Part shown: one piece after another, positions 1-9,319 of the stretch
Position numbering within the stretch: position 1 is the first letter of the stretch
Layout of the letters: the number at the start of each line of letters is the position of its first letter
Assembly: GCA_020632925.1 (NCBI GenBank)
Contig: JACKER010000031.1
Span: forward strand, 1-64,000
Origin: Alphaproteobacteria bacterium
GTDB taxonomy: Bacteria > Myxococcota_A > UBA796 > GCA-2862545
DNA: 64,000 nt
Direction: 5' to 3'
The notes under the pieces: generated by a model
What the model saw: only the letters and a program-made list of their open reading frames with translations
What the model was told of the DNA's origin: nothing
The model's database searches: none
Made by a program: the position numbers and the translations under genes

Positions 1-76
1 CGCCCACGACGCCTGCGGGCGGGTCGACCTCGATCACCACGGGAGGAGCAGCGAGCGCGAGGGCGGTGAACCACAT
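1..76 (-). CDS. N-terminus of an exported protein, cut by the window edge
   Basis: Reading leftward from an ATG at 76, the frame is open to the window edge and encodes about 25 residues beginning MWFTALALAAPPVVIEVDPP. The hydrophobic, Ala-rich start looks like a short signal peptide, so the product is probably exported. It is divergent from the GNAT gene with a 20-base gap. Function cannot be judged from this fragment. Confidence 0.45.
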   Translation of the reverse strand, partial: MWFTALALAAPPVVIEVDPPAGVVG

Positions 77-96
77 GTCGAGCAGGCTATCCTACA

Positions 97-1002
97 GTGG
101 AGGCCTGGTTGACGCTGGTCACGGAGCGCCTGGTGTTGCGACCCCTGCGTCGAGGCGACGTGGACGCGGTGCACGTGTGGGCGTCCGATCCGGTGGTGTG
201 CGAGTACACCGATTGGGGACCCAACGATCGAGCGGCGACCGAGGCCTTCGTGGCCCAGGCGGTGGCGCGCGCGGGACGTGGGGACGCGGAGCTGGGGATC
301 ACCGAGCGTGGCGTGGACGAGGTGGTCGGAGTGATCCGGCTCTCGGACGGGGAGGTGCCGTCGCTGGGGTACAACCTCGCCCCCAGTCGGTGGGGTCGTG
401 GCTACGTGACGGAGGCGGCGCGCGCGCTGCTGGCGGGGCGGGAGCGCGCGGTGGCGAGCTGCCATCCGTGCAACGCGCGGTCGCGGCGGGTGCTGGCGCG
501 GCTGGGGTTCTCGCTGGTGGACGTGAGGGGCCGGCTGCGGTGGCGCTGGAGGGAGGGCCGGCCGCCGGTGCTGGGCCCGACCCGCGAGCGGGCGGCGACG
601 GCCGAGGACCTTCCCTTCGCCTGGTCGATCTACCGGGGGACGATGAAAGGGCGGACGGAGGCCCTTCCGCACCCGTGGCACGACGAGCAGCAGCGTGCGG
701 TGGTGGCGGGGGACCTGGCGTCGGGGGACGCGCGCGTGGTGGAGGCGGAGGGCGGTGTGTGGCCGGTCGCGTGGTACACGCTGCACGACGAGGGCGACCA
801 CCGGAGGCTCGGGCAGCTCTTCGTCGCGCCCGAGCACCAGGGGCAGGGCATCGGGACCCGGATCGTCGAGGCGGCGTGGTCGTCGGGGCGGCCGTTGCGG
901 TTGTCGGTGCTGCGGACGAACCCGCGCGCGGCGGCGCTCTATCGGCGGCTGGGGTTCGTCGTGGAGGCGGAGGACGCGGTCAGGCTGCACCTGGTTCGCT
1001 GA
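97..1002 (+). CDS. Tandem GNAT-family N-acetyltransferase
   Basis: The 301-residue protein carries two acetyltransferase folds. The N-terminal half (about 1-150) resembles RimJ/RimL-type GNATs (TERLVLRPLRRGDVDAV, then LGYNLAPSRWGRGYVTEA). The C-terminal half (about 165-301) has a clear acetyl-CoA loop, APEHQGQGIGTRIVEAA, followed by the usual late NPRAAALYRRLGF motif. Such proteins transfer acetyl from acetyl-CoA to an amine; the substrate is unknown. In the first domain the acetyl-CoA loop is degraded (GRGYVTEA leads straight into a shortened segment), so only the second may be active. Start is GTG 97. The 3' end overlaps the convergent kinase gene by 23 bases. Confidence 0.8.
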   Translation: MEAWLTLVTERLVLRPLRRGDVDAVHVWASDPVVCEYTDWGPNDRAATEAFVAQAVARAGRGDAELGITERGVDEVVGVIRLSDGEVPSLGYNLAPSRWGRGYVTEAARALLAGRERAVASCHPCNARSRRVLARLGFSLVDVRGRLRWRWREGRPPVLGPTRERAATAEDLPFAWSIYRGTMKGRTEALPHPWHDEQQRAVVAGDLASGDARVVEAEGGVWPVAWYTLHDEGDHRRLGQLFVAPEHQGQGIGTRIVEAAWSSGRPLRLSVLRTNPRAAALYRRLGFVVEAEDAVRLHLVR

Positions 1003-2701
1003 AGGTGCCCCTCTGCAAGAGGCGGTCGAGGGAGGGGACGCGGTGGGCGTCGGCCCAGGCGGTGAGCGTGGCCGCCACCTCGGCTGCCAAGGGACGACGG
1101 GTGGGCTCGGTGCGGAGGCAGGCGGCGACGACCTCGGCGAGCTCCGCGGGGACGTCGGCGCGGACCGAGCGTACGTCGGGGGGTGGTCCGGCGAGGTGCC
1201 CGGCGAACAACCCCAGCAGCGAGGTGTCCTCGAAGGGGTGGCGGCCGGCCAGCAGCATGAACAACGTGACACCGACGGCGTAGACGTCGCCACTCTCGGA
1301 CAGCCCCGGCTCGGCGCCCAGGACCTCGGGTCCCATGAACGCGGGGGTGCCGAGGACCTTGCCGGTCTGCGTGACCTGCGTCTCGTCGGCGATGCCCTGG
1401 CGGAGCTTGGAGATGCCGAAGTCCAGCAGCTTGAGGCCCGGCGGCGACGGCGTCAGCATCACGTTCGCCGGCTTCACGTCCCGATGGATCACGCCCTGCG
1501 CGTGCGCCGCGGCGAGGGCCTCGCACAGGGCCGCCCCCACCCGCGCGACCGGTCCGGGCTCGAACGCCCGCTCGGCGGCGGTGCAGGTCTCGAGCGACGT
1601 GCCCTCCACGAGCTCCTGGACCTGGAACAGCAACCCGGTGTCGGACACGTCCACGTGGAGCATCCGGACGACCGCCGGGTGGGACACCGACGCCGCGGTG
1701 CGCACCTCGCGGAGGAAGCGCTGGAGGTCCTCGGGCTGGGGCCAGGCGGCCGGGTTCACCACCTTGATCGCGACGCGCTCGCCGGTCTCGCGGTCGATCC
1801 CCGCGTGGACCTCGCCCATCCCGCCCGCGCCGAGCCGCCCACCGACCTCGAACCGACCGGACAGGACCCGCCCTTCGACGAGCCGGTCCATGGCGTGGCC
1901 GCCGGTCGGATCGGAGGACGCGAGCGCTGTGGCGAGCTGATCGGCCTGGGCGCGCACCTGCGCTCGGAGCCGCACGTTGAGCACCTCGACCTCCGCGGCG
2001 CGCTGCGTGATCTCGGCGACCTGGTCGCGGACGCGCTGCTCGAGCTCGGCGTTGAGGGTGGCGAGGGCCTGTTGCTGGCGATCGATCGTGGCCCGCTGAA
2101 CGAAGTCCCGGCGCCGGGCGGCGTAGAGGAAGCCCGAGAGCAGGAGCGCGGGCAGCGTGACGCTGGGGCCGTTCAGCAGCTGCTCGGTGCGGACCATGTG
2201 GGACGGCTGCATCTCGAAGAGCGCAGCGGTGAGGGCGGCCAGGCCGACGCCGAGCACCGTGACCGCCTCCAGGGGCGTGAGCAGCACGAACACGCCGACC
2301 ACCACGGCGTAGGCCATGTAGGGCGCGACCGTCGGCACGTTGAGCTGGTCCGCGCCCGCGGTCGCCGCCGCGTGCAGCAGCCACAGCACCGCCGCCATCG
2401 CGCCCGCCCGCCGCCCGGCCCGCGTCCGACCCGCGAGCCACAGGAACGCGACGAACCCCACCACGGCGACCTCGGTCACCGCGTGCACGCCCCACACCGC
2501 GTCCCGCCAGTGCACCACCGACGGCGCCAGCGTCGCGCGCTGCTCGGCGGAGGTGGAGAAGAGCCACAGATGCACGGCGTGGACCACCAGCATGAGCGGC
2601 GCGAGCACCATCAGCCGTCGGCGGTTCTGCTCGGCGACCTCCGCGCGGAAGGCGTCGACCTGGTCGGGCTCGAGCGGTGGCAGCAGGGCGGGGAGTCGCA
2701 C
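980..2701 (-). CDS. Membrane-anchored Ser/Thr protein kinase with N-terminal multi-TM sensor
   Basis: A 573-residue protein. Residues about 28-200 form roughly six hydrophobic segments, about 205-260 a charged linker likely to be coiled coil (LATLNAELEQRVRDQVAEI), and about 285-545 a Hanks kinase. Kinase marks are the glycine loop LGAGGMGEVH, VAIKVV lysine, HRDVKPANVML catalytic loop, DFGISK and GTPAFMGPE activation segment. Unlike the common PknB layout, the membrane part comes first and the kinase last, as in sensor histidine kinases, so the membrane block probably senses or localises. Start GTG 2701. It is divergent from the S9 peptidase gene (62-base gap). Confidence 0.88.
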   Translation of the reverse strand: MRLPALLPPLEPDQVDAFRAEVAEQNRRRLMVLAPLMLVVHAVHLWLFSTSAEQRATLAPSVVHWRDAVWGVHAVTEVAVVGFVAFLWLAGRTRAGRRAGAMAAVLWLLHAAATAGADQLNVPTVAPYMAYAVVVGVFVLLTPLEAVTVLGVGLAALTAALFEMQPSHMVRTEQLLNGPSVTLPALLLSGFLYAARRRDFVQRATIDRQQQALATLNAELEQRVRDQVAEITQRAAEVEVLNVRLRAQVRAQADQLATALASSDPTGGHAMDRLVEGRVLSGRFEVGGRLGAGGMGEVHAGIDRETGERVAIKVVNPAAWPQPEDLQRFLREVRTAASVSHPAVVRMLHVDVSDTGLLFQVQELVEGTSLETCTAAERAFEPGPVARVGAALCEALAAAHAQGVIHRDVKPANVMLTPSPPGLKLLDFGISKLRQGIADETQVTQTGKVLGTPAFMGPEVLGAEPGLSESGDVYAVGVTLFMLLAGRHPFEDTSLLGLFAGHLAGPPPDVRSVRADVPAELAEVVAACLRTEPTRRPLAAEVAATLTAWADAHRVPSLDRLLQRGTFSEPGAA

Positions 2702-2763
2702 GTGGACGAGTAGAACACGTTGGCGCTGAGGTTAGCGTGCGAGCACCCGTTCCCGGAGGATCG

Positions 2764-5034
2764 ATGTTCCTCGCGCTGGCGATGCCAAGCGGGCTCCTCG
2801 TCGGGGGCGTGGCCCTCGCCGCCGACGAAGACCCGCTCGCTTCCCTCGCCGGGCACTGGGACCTCACCTGGACGCGGCCGGGCAGCTGGTGGCCGAAGGA
2901 GTTCACCGGCCAGCTGGTGATCCGCCCGATCGGAGACGTCTGGTCGGTCCAGCTCGGGTTCGATCAGACCTCGGGGCGCTGGGTCTGGTCGGACGTGGAG
3001 GAGGGCGGTCGACCGAAGCTCGCGTTCACCATCGACCAGGAGGTGTTCGAGCTCCGCCTCACGGAGCACGAAGGGACGCTCTCCGGGGAGGCGCGCCTGG
3101 TCGGTGCGAACACGCTGATCGACTGGTCCCCCGTCTCGGCGGTACCCACCACGCCCGCGCCGGCCGACCTGCCCGGTCCGGCGCTCCGCCCGTTCCACGC
3201 CGAGCGCGAGCCGGTCGAGCTCAGCGCGCTCCGGCCACCGGAGGCCACCGTGGCCCCACGCCCACCCGCCGCGGTCCTGTCGGAGGACGGAACGCGCGTG
3301 TGGTTGTCGGATCCCCGGACGGGCGAGCTGTGGAGCGGGCTCACCGCATCCCTCGACGCGCTCACGGTGATCGGGCGGACGCCGGCGCAGCCTCGATGGT
3401 GGGGTGCGGCGTCCGACGTGCTGTATGTGGCGACACGGACCGGCGTCGAGCGGATCGGGCCGGACGGCCGCGTGGAGGTCCTCGCGAAGGGGCTCGGCGA
3501 CATCCGCTGGGTCGAGCCGCGCTGGTCGGAGGGCACCCTCGTCCTCGCCACTCGCCCGGAAGGCGGTGGGATCCGGGTCGTGGAGCTGTCTTCGAGCGAC
3601 GGCGGTGTGGAAGAGCGCTTCACCGATCCGAGCGCCTCGGACGTCGTGCTGGACACGAGGCTCGCCCCCCGCCTGCGGCTCGAGGAGCGTCAGCAGCACT
3701 ACGGCACGGGAGTGCTCGCGAACGTGGTCACGCTGCGCCCCGCGTCGGGTGACCGCCGACTGGGCGAGGAGGTACGCCAGCCGCTGTGGGTGGCGAGGGG
3801 GCCGACCTTCCACGTCGGTGACGGACCGGTGCAGCTGCTCGGCGGTGACGACCTGACCACACTCGGGACGGTGGGCCGGCGCGGCTTCGTCGCCGAGGAG
3901 CCCGCCGCCGATCAGTGGGCGGACGCGACGACGTGGCTGGTCGATCCACGGACCCGCCAGGTGGACGCCGTGGGGTGGACGGCCGAGCGCCTGCACTGGT
4001 CACCCCGGAGCGAGGCGGGCGAGGAGCTGACCTGGCTCCAAGATCGGCTCGCAGGCGACGTCCGGGTCACGCAGCGGGTGGCCGACGACCGACGGTGGCT
4101 GGTCGACAGCGGGTCCGGCCACGCTCCCCATGCCTCGTGGCTGTTCGATCGCGACGCCCGCACGGTCACGCCGGTGCGGGTTCCTCGGGACGAGCCCGTG
4201 ACGGCGTGGGCCGAGGTCGAGCCGCTCGTGCTGCGTTCCCGCGACGGTCGCCCCGTGGCCGCCTACCTCACCCGCCCCGCGGGAGAGGGCCCCTGGCCGC
4301 TCGTCGTGGACGTCCACGGTGGGCCCTGGGCGGGACGGCACACCTGGGGGATCGACCCGTCGGCGCAGCGGTGGGCCGAGCGCGGCTATGCGACGCTGGC
4401 GGTGAACTTCCGCGGCACGCACGGCTTCGGGTGGCAGGTGATGTTCGAGACCGACTTCGGCGACGACCCGATGATCGAGGACGTGCAGGACGCGATCCGC
4501 TGGGCGATCGACCGAGGTGTGGCAGCGCCGGACCGCATCGCGATGGTGGGAGCGAGCTATGGCGGCTACGCGGCCCTCCGCTTCGCCACCGCCGAGGAGC
4601 CCCTGCTGCGGTGCGCGGTCGCGGGGTTGGTGCGCGGCAACCTGACGGTCCCAGGGGGTGGGCTGAACATCGAGGCGGTGAAGACGGCAGCGTGGCGAGA
4701 GGCCCACTCGCCGGATCGATTCACGGATCGGATCAGCGCGAAGGTGCTCGTGTGGACCGGTGGTCGGGACGGAGAGAACGCGGACGCCATCAGCGACTTC
4801 GTCGAGCGCGCGGTGGAGAACGGCAAGGAGGTCACGTGGGTTCGCTTCCCGTGGGAGCGCCACGGCCTGCGCGACCCGGCGAACCAACGCGCGCAGCAGG
4901 TCATCGAGGACCGCTTCCTCGGCTCCTGCCTGGGCGGTCCGTCCTGGGACTTCCCGTCCACGTTCGTCGAAGCCGACCTCGAGGTGCGGGCGGGGGTGGA
5001 GGGCGTGCCGGGTCTCGCCGATCACGTTCGGTAG
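2764..5034 (+). CDS. Exported S9-family (prolyl oligopeptidase type) peptidase
   Basis: I start this at ATG 2764 because GGAGGA lies just upstream (2755-2760) and the result begins with a signal peptide (MFLALAMPSGLLVGGVALAA); a longer frame back to 2677 adds only low-complexity sequence. The 756-residue product has an N-terminal beta-rich half, probably a propeller, and a C-terminal alpha/beta hydrolase half. The nucleophile motif is GASYGGYAALRF, preceded by DVHGGPWAG (oxyanion region); the acid is likely in GGRDGENAD and the histidine in ERHGLRDP. Family members cleave after proline or remove dipeptides. It ends 9 bases from the convergent acyl-CoA synthetase gene. Confidence 0.87.
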   Translation: MFLALAMPSGLLVGGVALAADEDPLASLAGHWDLTWTRPGSWWPKEFTGQLVIRPIGDVWSVQLGFDQTSGRWVWSDVEEGGRPKLAFTIDQEVFELRLTEHEGTLSGEARLVGANTLIDWSPVSAVPTTPAPADLPGPALRPFHAEREPVELSALRPPEATVAPRPPAAVLSEDGTRVWLSDPRTGELWSGLTASLDALTVIGRTPAQPRWWGAASDVLYVATRTGVERIGPDGRVEVLAKGLGDIRWVEPRWSEGTLVLATRPEGGGIRVVELSSSDGGVEERFTDPSASDVVLDTRLAPRLRLEERQQHYGTGVLANVVTLRPASGDRRLGEEVRQPLWVARGPTFHVGDGPVQLLGGDDLTTLGTVGRRGFVAEEPAADQWADATTWLVDPRTRQVDAVGWTAERLHWSPRSEAGEELTWLQDRLAGDVRVTQRVADDRRWLVDSGSGHAPHASWLFDRDARTVTPVRVPRDEPVTAWAEVEPLVLRSRDGRPVAAYLTRPAGEGPWPLVVDVHGGPWAGRHTWGIDPSAQRWAERGYATLAVNFRGTHGFGWQVMFETDFGDDPMIEDVQDAIRWAIDRGVAAPDRIAMVGASYGGYAALRFATAEEPLLRCAVAGLVRGNLTVPGGGLNIEAVKTAAWREAHSPDRFTDRISAKVLVWTGGRDGENADAISDFVERAVENGKEVTWVRFPWERHGLRDPANQRAQQVIEDRFLGSCLGGPSWDFPSTFVEADLEVRAGVEGVPGLADHVR

Positions 5035-5043
5035 GGAGGACGA

Positions 5044-7149
5044 TCAGCCGACGACGCGGAGCCTGGCGTCGACCGCCACCACGCCGTCGGCGCGGGCGAT
5101 CACGGGGTTGAGGTCGACCTCCTCGATGCAGGGGAAGTCGGCGACCAGGCGCCCGACACGGAGCAGCACGTCGGCGAGCGCGGCCTTGTCGGCCACGGGT
5201 CCGCCACGGAAGCCCTCGAGCATCGCGCGGGCGCGGATGCCGTCGACCATCTCCGCCGCGTCGCGGGGACCGAGCGGGGCCACGCGGAACACCACGTCCT
5301 TGAGCAGCTCGACCTGCACGCCGCCGAGCCCGAAGGCGATGAGGTGGCCGAACTCGTGGTCCCGCGTCGCGCCCACGAAGGTCTCGATGCCGCGCTCGGC
5401 CATGCGCTGGAGGAGGACGCCCTCCATGTCGCCGATGCGGCCGAGCTCGTGGAGGCGGCCGATCATCGCGAGGTAGGCCTCGCGCACCTCGCCCTCGTCC
5501 CGCAGGCCGAGCCGGACGCCGCCCACGTCGGTCTTGTGCGTGATGCCGCGGGCGACGAGCTTGAGCGCGACCGGGAACCCGAGCTCGCTCGCGCGCCGGG
5601 CCGCCTCCTCCGCGCTGCGGGCCATGGCCTGGCGAGGCGTGGGGATGCCGTAGATCTCGAGCAGCTCGCGGACCTCGTCGGGCTCGAGCCAGCGTCCGGC
5701 GCCGTCGTCGTCGGGGCAGAGGAGCAGCGTGGCCGCGCGGTCGCGGTCGACGGGCAGCTCGGTCGGCGCCTCCTCGCCCCGCGAGCGGAAGACGCCGTAG
5801 CGGGCGGCGCGCGCCAGGGCGGCCGCGGCGGCCTCGGGGAAGGCGTAGGTCGGGATGCCGCGCTCGCGCAGGGCAGCGCTGGCCTCGGGCACGCCCTGGC
5901 TGCCCATCATGCACGCGGCGATGGGCTTGACCGCGCCCTCGGCCGCCCGCGCGATGGCGTCGGCCACGTCGGTGGGCCGCGTCACGATCGGCGTCACGAA
6001 CAGCACGAGGACGGCGTCCACGCCAGGGTCCGCGAGCAGCAGGCGCAGGCTCTGCTCGTACTGGGCGGCGGACGCGCTGGCGATCATGTCCACGGGGTTC
6101 GCGACCGAGGCGGCGGGCGGCAGCAGCGCGCGCAGGGCCGTCCGCGTCTCCTCGGACAGCTCGGGGACGACCAGCCCGCGGCTCTCGCATGCGTCGGTGG
6201 CCATGATGCCGGGACCGCCGGCGTTCGTGAGCACGGCGATCCGCTGCCCGCGCGGCACGGGCTGGCTCGACAGCAACGTCGCCAGGTCGAACAGCTCGTG
6301 GATCGTATCCGTGCGCAGCACGCCGCACTGACCGAGCAGCGCGTCGACGGCGACGTCCATGCCCGCGAGCGCGCCGGTGTGGGAGCTCGCTGCGCGGCGG
6401 CCGGCCTCCGAGCGGCCGCTCTTCACGACGGCGACGGGCTTCTTGCGGGACACGCGGCGCGCGACCTCGAGGAAGCGCACGGGGTCGCCCAGGTTCTCGA
6501 GGTAGAGCAGGATCACCTTCGTGTCCGGGTCGTCCTCCCAGTGCTCCATCAGGTCGACGGCGGACACGTCGGCGCGGTTGCCGATGCTGACGAACGAGGA
6601 GATGCCCATCCCGACCTCGAGCGCGAGATCCAGGATGGCGAGTCCGAGCGCGCCCGACTGCGAGCAGACGGCGACGCCGCCGAAGGGCGGGAAGTTGGGG
6701 GCGAAGGTGGCGCCCATGCGCACGTCGGGGTGGGCGTTGAGCACGCCGAGGCAGTTCGGCCCGACCACGCGCATGCCGTAGCCGCGGGCGCGGCGAGCGA
6801 GCTCCTCCTGGAGTGCGACGCCCTCGGGGCCCGTCTCCGCGAAGCCCGCGGTGATGACGACGACGGCGCGCACGCCCTTGCGGCCGCAGGCGTCGATCGT
6901 GTCGAGGACCTGCGCCGCGGGGACCACGAGCAGCGCGAGGTCGACGGGGTCGGGGATCGCGTCGACGCTCGCGTAGGCCCGAACCGACTGCACCACCTCG
7001 GCCCGCGGGTTCACCGGGTAGACCGCTCCCTGGAACCCGACGTGGACCAGGTTGTGGAAGACCTCGGCGGGGATGGTGCCGCGCTTCCGGGCGGCTCCCA
7101 CGACGGCGATGGAGCGTGGGCGGAGCAGGGCGTCGAGCGTGTCGGGCAT
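5044..7149 (-). CDS. ADP-forming acetyl/acyl-CoA synthetase, fused alpha-beta form
   Basis: The 701-residue protein has the fused architecture of NDP-forming acyl-CoA synthetases: CoA-binding Rossmann domain (1-130, RSIAVVGAARKRGT), two succinyl-CoA-ligase-like domains (about 150-440), and a C-terminal ATP-grasp domain (about 480-701) ending EVDLNPVIARADGVVAVDAR. The phosphohistidine motif SSHTGALAG places His at residue 257. The family interconverts acyl-CoA + ADP + Pi with acid + CoA + ATP. Related fusions with an extra GNAT domain are protein acetyltransferases, but no GNAT is attached here. The frame stays open upstream; I choose ATG 7149 because the family begins a few residues before the Rossmann domain. 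Confidence 0.88.
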   Translation of the reverse strand: MPDTLDALLRPRSIAVVGAARKRGTIPAEVFHNLVHVGFQGAVYPVNPRAEVVQSVRAYASVDAIPDPVDLALLVVPAAQVLDTIDACGRKGVRAVVVITAGFAETGPEGVALQEELARRARGYGMRVVGPNCLGVLNAHPDVRMGATFAPNFPPFGGVAVCSQSGALGLAILDLALEVGMGISSFVSIGNRADVSAVDLMEHWEDDPDTKVILLYLENLGDPVRFLEVARRVSRKKPVAVVKSGRSEAGRRAASSHTGALAGMDVAVDALLGQCGVLRTDTIHELFDLATLLSSQPVPRGQRIAVLTNAGGPGIMATDACESRGLVVPELSEETRTALRALLPPAASVANPVDMIASASAAQYEQSLRLLLADPGVDAVLVLFVTPIVTRPTDVADAIARAAEGAVKPIAACMMGSQGVPEASAALRERGIPTYAFPEAAAAALARAARYGVFRSRGEEAPTELPVDRDRAATLLLCPDDDGAGRWLEPDEVRELLEIYGIPTPRQAMARSAEEAARRASELGFPVALKLVARGITHKTDVGGVRLGLRDEGEVREAYLAMIGRLHELGRIGDMEGVLLQRMAERGIETFVGATRDHEFGHLIAFGLGGVQVELLKDVVFRVAPLGPRDAAEMVDGIRARAMLEGFRGGPVADKAALADVLLRVGRLVADFPCIEEVDLNPVIARADGVVAVDARLRVVG

Positions 7150-7193
7150 GGGGCCGCACGTATTCCGTGGACCCCGGGGCCGCTCCGGGACGC

Positions 7194-8396
7194 TCAGGGG
7201 ACGTCGTAGAAAGCGTCGATCCGGCTCGCGGCACCACCCGGGTAGGGCGAGGTGCCCACGAAGTCGGGCTGGCCCGTACCGTCGAAGTCGCCCGCGGCGA
7301 TGGCGGACCCGAACTGGTTGTCGTTGGTGTTGCCCATGGCGTAGTCGCCCACGGAGGGCTGGGTGAACCTGTTGTTCGCCTGGAGCTTCAGCACGGCGAC
7401 GACGCCCCGGTTGGACACGGGGTTGGGCGCGGGCGAGTCGTAGTACGGGATGCCCACGAGCAGCTCGTCGTCGCCGTCGCCGTCGGTGTCGCCGATCCAG
7501 TGGATCAACGGGTCCTGGGTGTCCACGCCGGGGGTGACGACCGGCGCGGACATGCCTGCGGAGCCGCCGCGCATCACGGCGAAGCCATAGACGCCGTTGT
7601 AGGCGTCGCTGACCGTGGAGACCAGGTCCTCGTAGCCGTCGCCGTCGAGGTCCCCCACGGCCGCCAGGTGCTCGCCGAGGTACCGGTAGGCCTGGGTCGT
7701 CTGCAGCGTCGCGAAGGCCTGCGAGGACGGCGCGACCGGGCCACCCCGATACACCTTGACCTCCCGGGTGGCGTAGCCGCCGCCGCCGATGGCCACGTCG
7801 TCGTAGCCGTCGCCGTTGGCGTCGAACACGGCGAGGTCGGCGGTCCCGAACACCTGCCCGCCGGACCAGGAGAAGGCCGGGAACTGCACCAGCCCCATGG
7901 CGCTCCCCGGCCACCAGTAGACGATGCGGCCACCCGCCGCGTTGTCCAGGCTGAAGACGATGTCGTCGTAGCCGTCGCCGTTCAGGTCGCCGGTCGCCAC
8001 CTGGTAGACGGGGCTCGGCAGGACGACCTGGTGGACCCAGGTGGTCACGAGGCCGGCAGGACCGCCGTAGACCAGCGTGAACTCCTGGCTCCGCGAGAGC
8101 AGGAGGTCGTCGTAGCCGTCGCCGTCGACATCGAGCGTGAGCGGGACCTCGGGGTAGCCCGACCAGTACTGCTGGAGACCACTCGTCAGGTCCCTGCTGA
8201 CGGGGGCGGGGAGCCCGTTGGCGGACCCCTCGTACAGGTCGATGCCCGTGACGGAATGGACGATCAGGTCGTCGTAGCCGTCGCCGTCGAAGTCACCGGC
8301 CACGAGGGCGTCGGCGCCGCTCTGCACGTTGGCGTGGTTCCAGTCGGACGGGGGTACGGTCGCGAGGGCGAGGGACGCGGTCGAGAGCAGCAGCAT
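7194..8396 (-). CDS. Secreted FG-GAP/VCBS repeat protein
   Basis: A 400-residue protein: signal peptide (MLLLSTASLALATVPP) then seven repeats of about 45-60 residues, each with a calcium-binding-type loop such as GDFDGDGYDDL, LDVDGDGYDDL, GDLNGDGYDDI, FDANGDGYDDV and GDLDGDGYEDL. The sixth (GDTDGDGDDEL) and seventh (GDFDGTGQPDF) have diverged. Seven blades suggest a complete integrin-alpha-like beta propeller. Start ATG 8396 follows a GGAGG at the correct distance; an upstream frame to 8495 gives no sensible extension. It is divergent from the TIGR02147 regulator with a palindrome between. Ligand unknown; probably extracellular binding or adhesion. Confidence 0.85.
   Translation of the reverse strand: MLLLSTASLALATVPPSDWNHANVQSGADALVAGDFDGDGYDDLIVHSVTGIDLYEGSANGLPAPVSRDLTSGLQQYWSGYPEVPLTLDVDGDGYDDLLLSRSQEFTLVYGGPAGLVTTWVHQVVLPSPVYQVATGDLNGDGYDDIVFSLDNAAGGRIVYWWPGSAMGLVQFPAFSWSGGQVFGTADLAVFDANGDGYDDVAIGGGGYATREVKVYRGGPVAPSSQAFATLQTTQAYRYLGEHLAAVGDLDGDGYEDLVSTVSDAYNGVYGFAVMRGGSAGMSAPVVTPGVDTQDPLIHWIGDTDGDGDDELLVGIPYYDSPAPNPVSNRGVVAVLKLQANNRFTQPSVGDYAMGNTNDNQFGSAIAAGDFDGTGQPDFVGTSPYPGGAASRIDAFYDVP
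7625..8292. repeat. Dispersed short repeats encoding the FG-GAP loops
   Basis: The core gtcgtagccgtcgccgt recurs at about 7631, 7803, 7966, 8108 and 8277, spaced roughly 140-170 bases. Each copy is the reverse complement of codons for DGDGYDD, so this is internal duplication of the propeller blade and not a CRISPR array. Confidence 0.7.
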
Positions 8397-8456
8397 GGGG
8401 GCCTCCAGGAATTTCGCCGGAGCGTACCGATCCCGACCGAACTGCGCGACACGGCG

Positions 8457-8476
8457 CCGTTCACAGCTTGTCAACG
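8457..8476. promoter_or_regulatory. 20-bp palindromic operator, copy A
   Basis: The minus strand reads CGTTGACAAGCTGTGAACGG, an imperfect palindrome (CGTTGACA facing TGTGAACG, 7 of 8 positions). It lies in the 98-base divergent gap between the FG-GAP gene (61-80 bases upstream of its ATG) and the TIGR02147 regulator (19-38 bases upstream). The left arm contains a TTGACA that could serve as a -35 box for the FG-GAP gene. Copy B at 11406-11425 matches at 16 of 20 positions. Likely a repressor site; the cognate protein is an inference. Confidence 0.6.
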
Positions 8477-8494
8477 GTCCCCGCTGGCGTTTCA

Positions 8495-9313
8495 ATGGCG
8501 TTCATGCCCTTCGACCCCTACGCCCACGACGACCATCGCAGCTTCCTCGACGCCTGGTTCGCGGACCGGAGGGGGCGACCGTCGCAAGCCGTGTTCGCGG
8601 AACGGGTCGGGGTCTCGGCGTCGACCGTTTCCTACGTGAAGCGTGGGAAGCGCGAGCTGAACCCGAGCTGGGTGGCGGGCTGGGCGAAGGCGATGGAGCT
8701 CGACGACGACGCTGCCCACTACCTCGCGGCGCTCGTGGACCTCGAGTCCCCGAGCCTCGCGCGTCGCGTCGCGGCCCGGGCCACCATGCGGGCGATGCAG
8801 CACTTCCATCGCTCGGCACCGATCGACGCCGGCCGGCTGGTCGCGCTGGATCCGTGGTACCACGCGGCCATCCTCGAGCTGGCGACCTGCATGGGCTTCC
8901 GCGAGGATGCCGCGTGGATCGCGTCGAGGTTGTCCGGCGTGACCCGTGAGGAGGCGGAGACCGCGCTGCGGACGCTGCGGGAGGCGGAGCTGCTCCCGAG
9001 CACGGGGGCGGCGCTCGCGACCTCGCAGAACGTCTCTCCCGGGCAGGTCGCGGTGACGCTGCGCGAGTGGTACCTCACCGCCCTGGACCACTCGGCGGCC
9101 GCGCTCACCACCGTCCCCGCGGGCGAGCGGCGCTTCTCGTCGGTGATGATGGCGATCCCATCCGAAGCGTTGCCCGAGGTCGCGCGGCGGATGGAGGAGA
9201 TGGAGCGCGGGCTCCTGGAGCTGTGCGCCGGATTGAACGGCGAGCGCGACCGGGTGTACCAGCTGTCGATGGTCCTGATCCCGGTCAGCGCTCCCACGTC
9301 CGAACCTGGCTAG
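8495..9313 (+). CDS. TIGR02147-type helix-turn-helix regulator
   Basis: The 272-residue protein has an N-terminal helix-turn-helix (about residues 20-65: FAERVGVSASTVSYVKRGKRELNPSWV) followed by an all-helical region with the WYHAAILEL motif near residue 115, REEAETALRTLREAELL, and a C-terminal stretch with FSSVMMAIPSEALPEV. This layout matches TIGR02147-family proteins, known from Myxococcota, Bdellovibrionota and Fibrobacteres and presumed transcriptional regulators. Starts at 8495 or 8504 are both possible; neither has a strong ribosome site. A palindrome 19-38 bases upstream suggests autoregulation. The 3' end nearly meets the convergent secreted-protein gene. Confidence 0.78.
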   Translation: MAFMPFDPYAHDDHRSFLDAWFADRRGRPSQAVFAERVGVSASTVSYVKRGKRELNPSWVAGWAKAMELDDDAAHYLAALVDLESPSLARRVAARATMRAMQHFHRSAPIDAGRLVALDPWYHAAILELATCMGFREDAAWIASRLSGVTREEAETALRTLREAELLPSTGAALATSQNVSPGQVAVTLREWYLTALDHSAAALTTVPAGERRFSSVMMAIPSEALPEVARRMEEMERGLLELCAGLNGERDRVYQLSMVLIPVSAPTSEPG

Positions 9314-9319
9314 CGATAG

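Noticed and set aside
7625..8292. Regular GTCGTC-rich repeats resembling a CRISPR array
   Set aside because: They encode the FG-GAP calcium loops in frame and the intervening sequences are related coding blades, not unique spacers.
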